Origin: Cryomorphaceae bacterium
GTDB taxonomy: Bacteria; Bacteroidota; Bacteroidia; Flavobacteriales; BACL11
DNA: 25,568 bases
Direction: 5' to 3'
NCBI GenBank assembly: GCA_014384505.1
Contig: JACNFT010000038.1
Coordinates: forward strand, 1-25,568
The position numbers and the translations under genes were made by a program. Under the pieces are notes generated by a model, which did no database searches, was not told the origin of the DNA, and saw nothing but the letters and a program-made list of their open reading frames with translations. Shown piece by piece: positions 1 through 7,241 of the stretch (positions are counted from its first letter, which is position 1; the number at the start of each line of letters is the position of its first letter).

Positions 1-932
1 CAACACTTACTTGGTATTCTGATGCTGGTCTTATCACAGTTGTAGGTAATGGATCAATATTTGTAACCGGACAAACTGCAGCAGGGATTTATACTTATTA
101 TGTAAGTGAAACAGATGTGAATGGTTGTGAGAGTGCAGGAGCTCCTGTAACTCTTGAAATTTATACATTACCAACATCACCAGTTACTGCCAATGAATCG
201 GCTTGTGAAGGAAGTACAATTCCTGATTTAACAGCTACAGGATCTTCAGTAGTTTGGTATTCAGATGCAGCCTCAACAATTATAGTCAGTAATGGTTCTC
301 CTTTTGCTACAGGGCAAACTACATCAGGAATTTACTCTTATTACACAACACAAACAGATGCAAATGGATGTGAAAGTAATGCGGCAACTGTAACTCTTGA
401 AATCTACGCATTGCCAACTGCACCTTTAGCAATAAATGAAGTCGCTTGTGAGGGGGGGGTAATTCCTGATTTAACAGCTACAGGTTCAAACTTAACTTGG
501 TATTCTGATGCAGCTTTAACTAATGTTGCAGGTAATGGATCTAACTTTTCAACAGGGCAAATTCTTGCAGGAGTTTATATTTATTATGTAACTGAAACTA
601 ATGTAAATGGTTGTGAAAGTGCTGGAACTTTGGATACTTTAACTATTAATTCATTTGCAATTATTCCTTTATCTTCTAATCAAACTGCTTGTTTCGGAAC
701 CCCTATTCCAGACTTGACAGCAACAGGGGTTGGCACTTCTTTTACTTGGTATTCTGATGCTGCTCTTACGTTAGTTGTTGCAAATAATTCACCTTTTGCA
801 ACAGGACAAACTGCTGTCGGTGTTTACACGTTTTATATTACAGAATCGCAAAATGGTTGTGAAAGCCCTGCTGCAACTGTAACTTTAACCATTTATGCTA
901 TACCAACAACAGGCCCAATTAATCACTGGTAA
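1..932 (+). CDS. Giant Ig-like-repeat surface adhesin, 3' end (5' truncated by window)
   Basis: The frame is open from base 3 to the TAA at 930-932, so this is the C-terminal part of a longer gene that begins outside the window. The product consists of repeated Ig-like units of 81 residues, each with the pattern ACEG..IPDLTATG, a WYSDA strand, FATGQT..G.Y.YY and NGCES..TVTL.IY. This matches the Ig-like repeat type found in large Bacteroidota surface proteins and gliding adhesins. It stops right after a complete unit with the short tail PTTGPINHW and has no T9SS sorting domain of its own. The next gene starts 3 nt downstream and does carry a type B sorting domain, suggesting a functional pair. 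Extracellular adhesion is inferred from the family; the ligand is unknown. An 8-base G run lies inside the coding sequence at 452-459. Confidence 0.85.
   Translation, partial: TLTWYSDAGLITVVGNGSIFVTGQTAAGIYTYYVSETDVNGCESAGAPVTLEIYTLPTSPVTANESACEGSTIPDLTATGSSVVWYSDAASTIIVSNGSPFATGQTTSGIYSYYTTQTDANGCESNAATVTLEIYALPTAPLAINEVACEGGVIPDLTATGSNLTWYSDAALTNVAGNGSNFSTGQILAGVYIYYVTETNVNGCESAGTLDTLTINSFAIIPLSSNQTACFGTPIPDLTATGVGTSFTWYSDAALTLVVANNSPFATGQTAVGVYTFYITESQNGCESPAATVTLTIYAIPTTGPINHW
201..929 (+). repeat. Three in-frame 243-bp tandem units coding Ig-like domains
   Basis: The codons for ACEG/ACFG begin at 201, 444 and 687, giving a period of exactly 243 bp (81 codons). The last unit ends at 929, directly before the stop codon. 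Units one and two share an identical stretch of over 20 bases near 220-242 and 463-485, so at least this pair duplicated recently or is being homogenised. Bases 1-200 are the tail of a further unit. Confidence 0.85.
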
Positions 933-935
933 TAT

Positions 936-2213
936 ATGCTGAAACTTAAAGCTATCATATTATTTCTAATTGCATTAGCTACACAAATTGTAGCGCAAGA
1001 TACTGTACACCTTTGTGTAGGCGAAAGTCATGATTTTGCAGTTCCTTATACTAATGGCTCTAATTATAATTGGAAAATACAGAATAATTCAGTAGCTACA
1101 ATTACATCTGGAAATGGAACTGAACATATTATAATGAATCTTAATTCTTCAGGAACATTTCTATTAATAGTTGAGGAATTAAATGCTAATGGTTGTTATG
1201 GGTATGATAGTATTTTAGTAGAAATACATGATAAACCTACTCCAATTATTTCCGCATTAGGACCTGTTCAGCTTTGTTTAGGGGTTGATGTGATTCTTCA
1301 AGTAAATACTATCTTTGATTCTTATCTTTGGAGTGATGGTTCTTCAGCCTCAGAATTGGTAGTTGATAGTACAGGTGATTACTCTGTTATTGTAACTGAT
1401 GAATTTGGATGTGTAAACAACAGTAATGGTATTTTAATAGATGTTCAGTCTGACTTTTCTGCAGATTTTGATTTTGAAGGAATATGTGTAAATAGTCCTA
1501 CTACTTTTCTTAGCACTTCATTTTCTGCAGGGGATGTTATTAATTTTTTAAGTTGGAATTTTGGGAATGGGGTACAATCTTATAGTGATTCTGTTTCTGT
1601 TTCGTATAATCTTGTAGGGGACTATCAAGTTTCCTTATTTATTGAAACAAGTGTAGGTTGTAAAGACTCCATAATTAAAACAATAACTATTTTTGGGAAT
1701 CCTAAAGCTAATTTTAATTATAATCCATATACAATTTCAACTTTAAATCCTGAAATAAACTTTGTCAATACATCAACTAATGGAGCTCCATATTTATGGA
1801 ATTTTGGTGATTCAATTTATTCTGTTATTGAAAGCCCTTCTCATATTTATGATGATCCAGGAGTGTATGATGTAATGTTAATTGTTAAAGATGTTAATGA
1901 GTGTATGGATTCAATCACAAAATATATTGTTATGTATTATGATTTTGTATTACATGTGCCTACTGCTTTTACGCCAAATGATGATGGAGATAATGATCAG
2001 TTTGGCCCTCAAGGCTTAAGAATGGAGAAGTATAAATCTTATTCATTTTATATTTACAACCAATGGGGAGAGATAATTTTTGAAACAGAAGATATTAATG
2101 AGTGGTGGGATGGTGCTGATAGTCAGCATGGATCGTATGCTTGGGCTATTGTAATAGTTGATGAACTAGGTGAAATGCGTAAAAAAGTCGGAGAGGTGTT
2201 GTTGATTAAGTAA
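936..2213 (+). CDS. PKD-domain protein with T9SS type B (gliding motility-associated) C-terminal sorting domain
   Basis: A 425-residue exported protein. Residues 1-20 form a signal peptide ending in VAQ. Residues 22-97 are an Ig-like domain starting with CVGE and ending in an NGCYG..SI..E strand, and about 105-170 form a second Ig-like domain. Two PKD domains follow, marked by SWNFGNG (206-212) and YLWNFGDS (286-293). The C-terminal 85-90 residues match the type B sorting domain (TIGR04131 type): AFTPNDDGDND at 344-354, then IYNQWGE, WWDG and a final KKVGEVLLIK. Such domains direct passage through the T9SS and usually need a PorP/SprF-like partner, which is not in the window. The ATG at 936 is 3 nt after the adhesin stop, so the two are surely co-transcribed. 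A role as export or anchoring partner of the adhesin is my inference. Confidence 0.9.
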   Translation: MLKLKAIILFLIALATQIVAQDTVHLCVGESHDFAVPYTNGSNYNWKIQNNSVATITSGNGTEHIIMNLNSSGTFLLIVEELNANGCYGYDSILVEIHDKPTPIISALGPVQLCLGVDVILQVNTIFDSYLWSDGSSASELVVDSTGDYSVIVTDEFGCVNNSNGILIDVQSDFSADFDFEGICVNSPTTFLSTSFSAGDVINFLSWNFGNGVQSYSDSVSVSYNLVGDYQVSLFIETSVGCKDSIIKTITIFGNPKANFNYNPYTISTLNPEINFVNTSTNGAPYLWNFGDSIYSVIESPSHIYDDPGVYDVMLIVKDVNECMDSITKYIVMYYDFVLHVPTAFTPNDDGDNDQFGPQGLRMEKYKSYSFYIYNQWGEIIFETEDINEWWDGADSQHGSYAWAIVIVDELGEMRKKVGEVLLIK

Positions 2214-2864
2214 TTACCTTAAATCAATTACTTCTACTCCTGGGTAGTCAACAGGATTAAAAATAAATGGACCAACAGCAGTATTGCTTTTAAAACTTGT
2301 TACTAAATAGGAATAAGTTCCTCCGTTTTTATCAAGTATAGTGATTTTATGTAATTGGTTTTTAGCGGCATCCACAGCTAAAGTTACTTTCATAAAAGCT
2401 CCACTTTCTTTAGGAAATAAATCAATGATTTGTAAGCGCTTCCCTTTTTCTGACTCAGCACCTACGTAACTATATTTATAACCTTCTTCATAAATAGTGA
2501 ATAGTTTGTTTGGACTCATCATCTGCTCTTGAGGATCATGCTCCATTATCTGTACTTCATTCATGTCAGTTAAATAAATCCATTGGATATCTCCATCATT
2601 AATGATGATTTGTTCCTCCATTTCTAATCTGAACATTTCCTCTTGCAACACTAAAATTCCTTTTTGTTTTTCATTTATGTTCTGATTTTTATTTTCAAAA
2701 ATAAAATCAAAACCAACGGTCATGTTTTTGTATGATTTTGTGTTTGCACTTAGTCTGTCAAGTACATCTTTGGCTACTTGGTCCTGAGCAAAAAGGGTAG
2801 TGCCGAAGGCAATTAAAAGGGTAGTGCCGAAGGCAATTAAAAGGGTAGTGAGTAATTTAGTCAT
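2214..2864 (-). CDS. lolA: LolA-like outer-membrane lipoprotein carrier protein
   Basis: A 216-residue periplasmic protein of the LolA family, which carries lipoproteins from the inner to the outer membrane. After the signal peptide (about 1-27, ending LFAQ) come the alternating beta strands of the LolA half-barrel: KGILVLQEEMFRLEM, IQWIYLTDMNEVQIM, FTIYEEGYKYSYVG and a C-terminal VEVIDLR. Length fits the family. The gene overlaps the end of ftsK by 8 nt (the ATG at 2864-2862 lies within the last ftsK codons), and ftsK-lolA adjacency is common in Bacteroidota. The signal peptide contains an 8-residue duplicated block from a 24-bp tandem repeat. Its stop codon abuts the stop of the convergent gene upstream with no intergenic base. 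The LolA symbol rests on family resemblance, so a paralogue with another cargo is possible. Confidence 0.82.
   Translation of the reverse strand: MTKLLTTLLIAFGTTLLIAFGTTLFAQDQVAKDVLDRLSANTKSYKNMTVGFDFIFENKNQNINEKQKGILVLQEEMFRLEMEEQIIINDGDIQWIYLTDMNEVQIMEHDPQEQMMSPNKLFTIYEEGYKYSYVGAESEKGKRLQIIDLFPKESGAFMKVTLAVDAAKNQLHKITILDKNGGTYSYLVTSFKSNTAVGPFIFNPVDYPGVEVIDLR
2791..2850 (-). repeat. 24-bp tandem repeat, 2.5 copies, inside the lolA signal peptide
   Basis: Two identical 24-bp units lie at 2791-2814 and 2815-2838, and 12 bases of a third at 2839-2850. The unit begins aaaagggtagtg on the plus strand. It is in frame (8 codons) and duplicates LLIAFGTT in the hydrophobic core of the signal peptide. 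The copies are perfect, which implies a recent slippage event. Confidence 0.95.
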
Positions 2865-5250
2865 TGTTATTTAATTTTATTAATAGTTCTTCTAATTCCA
2901 TTTCGTCTCTAACCAATACTTTCCTGGCTTTACTGCCTTCAAATGGTCCAACTATTCCTGCAGCTTCTAGTTGGTCAATAATTCTTCCTGCTCTGTTGTA
3001 TCCAAGTCGGAGTTTCCTTTGTATTAATGATGTTGATCCTGATTGATGTTGCACTAACACTAAAGCGGCTTCATCAAACATTGCATCCTTATCCTCTAAG
3101 TCAGCTTTACCTCCTACAGCTTCTGCTTCTGCTTCATATTCTGGTAACATATAAGGTTGTGGATAAGCTCTTTGTGAACCAATAAACTCACAGATTTTTT
3201 CTACTTCTGGAGTGTCAATAAAGGAGCATTGTAAACGTGTTAAATCACTTCCTGTGGAAATAAGCATATCTCCCATACCAATTAATTGTTCAGCTCCTTT
3301 ACTATCCATAATTGTTCTGGAATCAATAGCTGAGGTAACTTTAAAGGCTACCCTTGCTGGGAAATTGGCTTTTATCATTCCTGTAATTACATTAACGGAT
3401 GGTCTTTGTGTGGCAACTATTAAATGAATACCGATAGCACGAGCAAGTTGTGCTAAACGAGCAATTGGAGTTTCAATTTCTTTTCCTGCGGTCATGATTA
3501 AATCAGCAAATTCATCAATTACCAAGACGATATAAGGTAAATATCTATGTCCTTCATTAGGATTTAACCTTCTGCTGATGAATTTTGCATTGTATTCCTT
3601 AATATTACGGCATTTTGCTTGTTTACATAACTCATATCTATCATCCATTTCAATACACAATGAATTAACAGTATTTACTACTTTTTTGGTATCTGTGATT
3701 ATAGCATCACCATCATCAGGTAGCTTTGCTAAGTAGTGTCTTTCAATTTTATTAAATAGAGTAAGTTCAACTTTTTTAGGATCTACTAATACAAATTTCA
3801 CTTGTGATGGGTGTTTTTTGTATAATAAAGAAGCTAGTATTGCATTAAGTCCTACTGATTTTCCTTGTCCAGTTGCACCAGCCATAAGTAAGTGAGGCAT
3901 TTTTGCTAAATCCATCACAAAGGTCTCGTTCGAAATAGTTTTCCCAAAAGCAATAGGTAGCTCCATTTTACAATTCTGAAACTTTTCTGATTTCAAAACT
4001 TCCAGCATAGAAACTGTATTTTTCTTAGCATTAGGAACTTCAATACCAATGGTTCCTCTACCTGGAATAGGGGCAATAATACGTATCCCTTCAGCAGCTA
4101 AACTTAAGGCAATATCATCTTCTAAATTTTTAATTTTTGAAATTCTAATTCCTGCTTCTGGTATAATTTCATATAGGGTAATGGTTGGTCCTACTGTAGC
4201 AGAAATAGAAGCAATTCCAATTTTATAATGGCCTAAAGTTTCAACAATTCTGTTTTTGTTGTTTTCAAGTTCGTCTTTATCAATTTCAATTTTACTTGCC
4301 CCATAGTCATTCAATAAATCCATTCCTGGCATTTTAAATTGTGAAAGTTCAAGGGTAGGATCAAAATCACCAAGTTCTTTTAACTTCTTTTCAATTTCAG
4401 TTTCACTGAGAGTTTCTTCATCCCTAGTTTCAGTTACTTCAAGTCCTAATCCCTCTTCTGATGCTGTTGTCTCTGCTTTTTCTTCTACTGTTTGTGTTAC
4501 TAAAGTTGGTTCTGCTGATAAAGGAATGTGTTCAGTTTCTGTAAGTGTTTCTAAAGGCTTTTCTACCATTACTGGTGAGGTTGGATTTTCCCCAAAAGTT
4601 GTTCTTAGTACTGGTTCAATATTTTCTTGTTTTACGGCTCTTTTATTTGGTTTTATTTTAGCAATAAAGGCTTTAATCTTATCGGTATCAATGTCAAAAG
4701 ATATAGCAATATAAACGATTGAAATAGTAATTAGTAAAAGTGAAGTCCCTAGATTTCCAATTGCTGAACTCATTAGTTCATTGGTGTAAATGCCAATACC
4801 ACCTGCTGTAATTGTACCGCCAAAAAAGTGACGAATAAATATTGGAATTATTAACATTCCAAGTATTCCGTTAAAAATAAAAGAGCTAAGCGAATATTTT
4901 TTAAGGCCAAGTATTTTTAAACCTGCTAACAAACTAAATAAAGGAATGAAAAAGGCAGCTAGTCCAAACCATAACTTAACAAACAGGTTAGCAATGTATG
5001 CCCCCAGTCCTCCAATAGAGTTATTAATTTTATTATCTGTAATGATATCCGATAAATCTTTTCCTGAAACTAAACTATCATCTGATTGCCACTGAAAAAA
5101 GAAAGAAACAAAAGCGATAAGTAAGTATAGGGAGGTGAGAATTAAAACAGCAGCAAATATCTTCTGATTATTTTGATCTTTAAAAGGCGCTATTATTGCA
5201 TTAAATTTAAAGGACTTAGCGGGTTTTAATTTTAAATTCTTTTTTGTCAT
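2857..5250 (-). CDS. ftsK: DNA translocase FtsK
   Basis: A membrane-anchored, ATP-driven DNA pump acting at the division septum to clear and align chromosome ends for dimer resolution. Counting from the longest frame (ATG at 5286), there are four membrane helices between about 43 and 196, an acidic/Thr-rich linker (about 215-300), the FtsK alpha/beta motor with Walker A GATGQGKS (470-477) and Walker B VLVIDEFADL (587-596), and a C-terminal winged-helix gamma domain (about 735-795: QRKLRLGYNRAGRIIDQLE) that reads KOPS-like polarity sites. I prefer the ATG at 5250 (product begins MTKKNLKL, 797 residues). A -7 box lies at 5266-5259, just upstream of it and inside the longer frame, and the extra 12 residues are unlike an FtsK N-terminus. 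The linker is much shorter than in E. coli, normal for this phylum. Confidence 0.95.
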   Translation of the reverse strand: MTKKNLKLKPAKSFKFNAIIAPFKDQNNQKIFAAVLILTSLYLLIAFVSFFFQWQSDDSLVSGKDLSDIITDNKINNSIGGLGAYIANLFVKLWFGLAAFFIPLFSLLAGLKILGLKKYSLSSFIFNGILGMLIIPIFIRHFFGGTITAGGIGIYTNELMSSAIGNLGTSLLLITISIVYIAISFDIDTDKIKAFIAKIKPNKRAVKQENIEPVLRTTFGENPTSPVMVEKPLETLTETEHIPLSAEPTLVTQTVEEKAETTASEEGLGLEVTETRDEETLSETEIEKKLKELGDFDPTLELSQFKMPGMDLLNDYGASKIEIDKDELENNKNRIVETLGHYKIGIASISATVGPTITLYEIIPEAGIRISKIKNLEDDIALSLAAEGIRIIAPIPGRGTIGIEVPNAKKNTVSMLEVLKSEKFQNCKMELPIAFGKTISNETFVMDLAKMPHLLMAGATGQGKSVGLNAILASLLYKKHPSQVKFVLVDPKKVELTLFNKIERHYLAKLPDDGDAIITDTKKVVNTVNSLCIEMDDRYELCKQAKCRNIKEYNAKFISRRLNPNEGHRYLPYIVLVIDEFADLIMTAGKEIETPIARLAQLARAIGIHLIVATQRPSVNVITGMIKANFPARVAFKVTSAIDSRTIMDSKGAEQLIGMGDMLISTGSDLTRLQCSFIDTPEVEKICEFIGSQRAYPQPYMLPEYEAEAEAVGGKADLEDKDAMFDEAALVLVQHQSGSTSLIQRKLRLGYNRAGRIIDQLEAAGIVGPFEGSKARKVLVRDEMELEELLIKLNNND

Positions 5251-5258
5251 ATATTTTC

Positions 5259-5266
5259 CAAAAATA
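5259..5266 (-). promoter_or_regulatory. Bacteroidota-type -7 box upstream of ftsK
   Basis: Read on the minus strand this is TATTTTTG, a full match to TAnnTTTG, 8 nt before the preferred ftsK ATG. No TTG at the usual -33 distance is seen, so the promoter would be weak or the match fortuitous. If used, the mRNA leader would be only a few bases. Confidence 0.4.
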
Positions 5267-5369
5267 CAAATTGATTTCAATAGCATTACTAGTAGATACT
5301 AAAATTTTCCCACTAAATTGTTAATAAATGTTATTTGTGAAAACTAAGCTCTAAATGTTTTGAAAAAAT

Positions 5370-5377
5370 TAAATTTG
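5370..5377 (+). promoter_or_regulatory. Bacteroidota-type -7 box upstream of the arginine cluster
   Basis: TAAATTTG fits TAnnTTTG exactly and ends 9 nt before the ATG at 5387. A clear -33 TTG at the expected distance is lacking. The position makes a start upstream of 5383 unlikely, arguing against the TTG start at 5360. Confidence 0.45.
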
Positions 5378-5386
5378 CAGGGAATT

Positions 5387-6301
5387 ATGATGAAGATAAA
5401 TATTGAAAACGAATCAGGTAAATTAAAGACTGTAGTGTTAGGAATCGCTACTGATTTTGGCGGTGCACCTAATATTGAGGATTGTTATGACCCTAAATCC
5501 AGAGCGCATGTTAAAGCAGGTACTTTCCCTACAAACAAATCCTGTGTTATCGAAATAAAAACTTTATTAGATATATTTGAAAAGTATGATATTGAAGTAT
5601 TTAGGCCGAAAAATATAAAAGGTTTAAATCAGATTTTTTCACGAGATATTGCTTTTGCAATTTCTGATAAATTAGTTATTCCTAATATAATTGAAGATAG
5701 AATTAAAGAGGTAGATGCTATTGCTGATGTTATAAATAAAATTGCAAGTGAGGATATTATAAGAATGCCTTTAAGCACAAGAGCAGAAGGAGGAGATGTT
5801 ATGCCTTGCAATGAGTATGTTTTTGTTGGCTATTCAGAAAAGGAAGATTTTGAGAAATATACAGTTGCCAGAACAAACAGGTCAGCACTTGATTTTTTAA
5901 CTTTGACTTTTCCAAGTAAAATAGTGAAAGGTTTTGAACTCAATAAATCTGATACTGACCCAAGAGAAAATGCTTTGCATTTGGACTGCTGTTTTCAACC
6001 GATAGGAAAGAATATGGCTATTATTTATAAGGGAGGTTTTAAGCATTCAGAAGATGTTGAGTTTTTAGTAACTTATTTTGGTGAAAAAAATATAATTGAA
6101 GTAAATAAAGAAGAAATGTACAATATGAATTCAAATATATTTTCAATTTCAGAAGAAGTAATTATTTCTGAAAAAGGATTTGTAAGATTAAATACTGAAT
6201 TAAGAAAAAGAGGGTTTACAGTAGAAGAAGTTCCTTATGCCGAGATAGCCAAAATGGAAGGGCTTTTAAGATGTTCAACAATGCCGTTAATTAGAGATTA
6301 G
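5387..6301 (+). CDS. DDAH / arginine deiminase-like amidinohydrolase
   Basis: A 304-residue member of the guanidino-group-modifying enzyme superfamily (arginine deiminase, DDAH, amidinotransferases), which act on arginine or N-substituted arginines through a covalent cysteine intermediate. Visible active-site blocks are NQIFSRDIAF (81-90), the EGGD acidic motif (134-137), the histidine in ALHLDCCF (H198) and the nucleophile in LLRCSTMPLIRD (C296). The C-terminal RC.TMP..RD block resembles arginine deiminase and amidinotransferases more than agmatine deiminase. The exact substrate (arginine, methylarginine or another guanidine) cannot be fixed from sequence. Two ATGs occur, at 5387 and 5390; a TTG at 5360 is possible but lies upstream of the -7 box. 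It precedes a second enzyme of the same superfamily by 4 nt and argS beyond that. Confidence 0.82.
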   Translation: MMKINIENESGKLKTVVLGIATDFGGAPNIEDCYDPKSRAHVKAGTFPTNKSCVIEIKTLLDIFEKYDIEVFRPKNIKGLNQIFSRDIAFAISDKLVIPNIIEDRIKEVDAIADVINKIASEDIIRMPLSTRAEGGDVMPCNEYVFVGYSEKEDFEKYTVARTNRSALDFLTLTFPSKIVKGFELNKSDTDPRENALHLDCCFQPIGKNMAIIYKGGFKHSEDVEFLVTYFGEKNIIEVNKEEMYNMNSNIFSISEEVIISEKGFVRLNTELRKRGFTVEEVPYAEIAKMEGLLRCSTMPLIRD

Positions 6302-6305
6302 ATAG

Positions 6306-7241
6306 ATGAAACAGATTACAAATTCAATAATGATGATAAAGCCAGTAGGCTTTAGGTACAATGAGCAAACGGCTGTCAATAATTATTATCAGCAGGTATT
6401 GGATAATTTAACAGATAAGCAAACGCAACAAAAAGCGTTAAATGAGTTTAATTCATTTGTGGATAAGTTAAGAAATGTAGGGGTTAATGTGATTGTAATT
6501 GAGGATACAGAATACCCTGATACTCCTGATTCTATTTTCCCAAATAATTGGGTTTCCTTCCATAGTAATGCTATGATAGGTTTGTACCCTATGTGTGCTG
6601 AAAATAGGAGAGATGAAAGAAGGGAGGATATTTTTGATACTCTAGTTGATGAATATGGTTTTACCATTGAGGGAATAAAGGATTTTACGGAATTTGAAGA
6701 GCACGATAAGTACCTTGAAGGTACAGGTAGCATGGTGTTGGATCATGTAAATATGATTTGTTATGCAGCTATTTCTATTCGTACGGATGAAATTGCCGTA
6801 ATGCAGTTTTGTGAAGAGTTTGGTTATCGTCCAGTTTGTTTTACGGCCAATCAAGATGTAGAAGGTGAGCGTATGGAAATTTACCATACTAATGTAATGA
6901 TGTGTGTGGCAGATACTTTTGTAGTAATTTGCTTAGACACCATTGATAATGAAGCTGAAAGAGAACATGTACTAGAAACGCTTACAGAAACAGGAAAAGA
7001 AATTATTGAGATTACTGAAGCTCAAAAGCATAGATTTGCAGGAAATATGTTGCAAGTAATGGGGGATAAGCCTTATCTTGTGATGTCTAACTCGGCTTAT
7101 AGTAGCTTAACTGAAGAGCAAAAAATAGCTATTGAAAAACATTGCCCTATTTTGTACAGTTCATTAGATACTATTGAGGCGTGTGGAGGAGGAAGTGCAA
7201 GATGTATGATGGCAGAAATATTTTTACCAAAACAAAAGTAA
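6306..7241 (+). CDS. ctlX: Arginine deiminase-related protein, CtlX-like
   Basis: A 311-residue second member of the guanidino-modifying superfamily, from a branch distinct from its neighbour and often annotated as citrulline utilisation hydrolase CtlX or arginine deiminase-related. Blocks seen: MIKPVGFRYNEQTA near the N-terminus, FPNNWVSFH (78-86), LEGTGSMVLD (137-146, acidic residue E138), IYHTNVMM (catalytic His194) and a C-terminal GGGSARCMMAE with nucleophile C300. All expected catalytic residues are present, so it should be active. A role in arginine or citrulline breakdown is a family-level statement; the precise reaction is unproven. It follows the DDAH-like gene by 4 nt, and its stop overlaps the argS start (TAATG), implying translational coupling. 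Confidence 0.8.
   Translation: MKQITNSIMMIKPVGFRYNEQTAVNNYYQQVLDNLTDKQTQQKALNEFNSFVDKLRNVGVNVIVIEDTEYPDTPDSIFPNNWVSFHSNAMIGLYPMCAENRRDERREDIFDTLVDEYGFTIEGIKDFTEFEEHDKYLEGTGSMVLDHVNMICYAAISIRTDEIAVMQFCEEFGYRPVCFTANQDVEGERMEIYHTNVMMCVADTFVVICLDTIDNEAEREHVLETLTETGKEIIEITEAQKHRFAGNMLQVMGDKPYLVMSNSAYSSLTEEQKIAIEKHCPILYSSLDTIEACGGGSARCMMAEIFLPKQK

Noticed and set aside
2204..2225. Imperfect palindrome at the 2213/2214 stop-stop junction as a terminator
   Set aside because: The arms are AT-rich with mismatches, the loop is undefined and no T tract follows on either strand.
5251..5286. FtsK start at 5286
   Set aside because: It would place the -7 box inside the gene and add a 12-residue tail before the natural MTKKNLKL start.
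5360..5386. TTG start giving nine extra residues on the DDAH-like protein
   Set aside because: It lies upstream of the TAAATTTG box, and homology-like sequence starts at the MKINIENE methionine.
7181..7240. Longer ArgS starting at an upstream in-frame ATG
   Set aside because: The extra 20 residues overlap the well-conserved, Cys-containing C-terminus of the CtlX-like gene and do not resemble an ArgS N-terminus; the TAATG junction at 7239-7243 is the better start.
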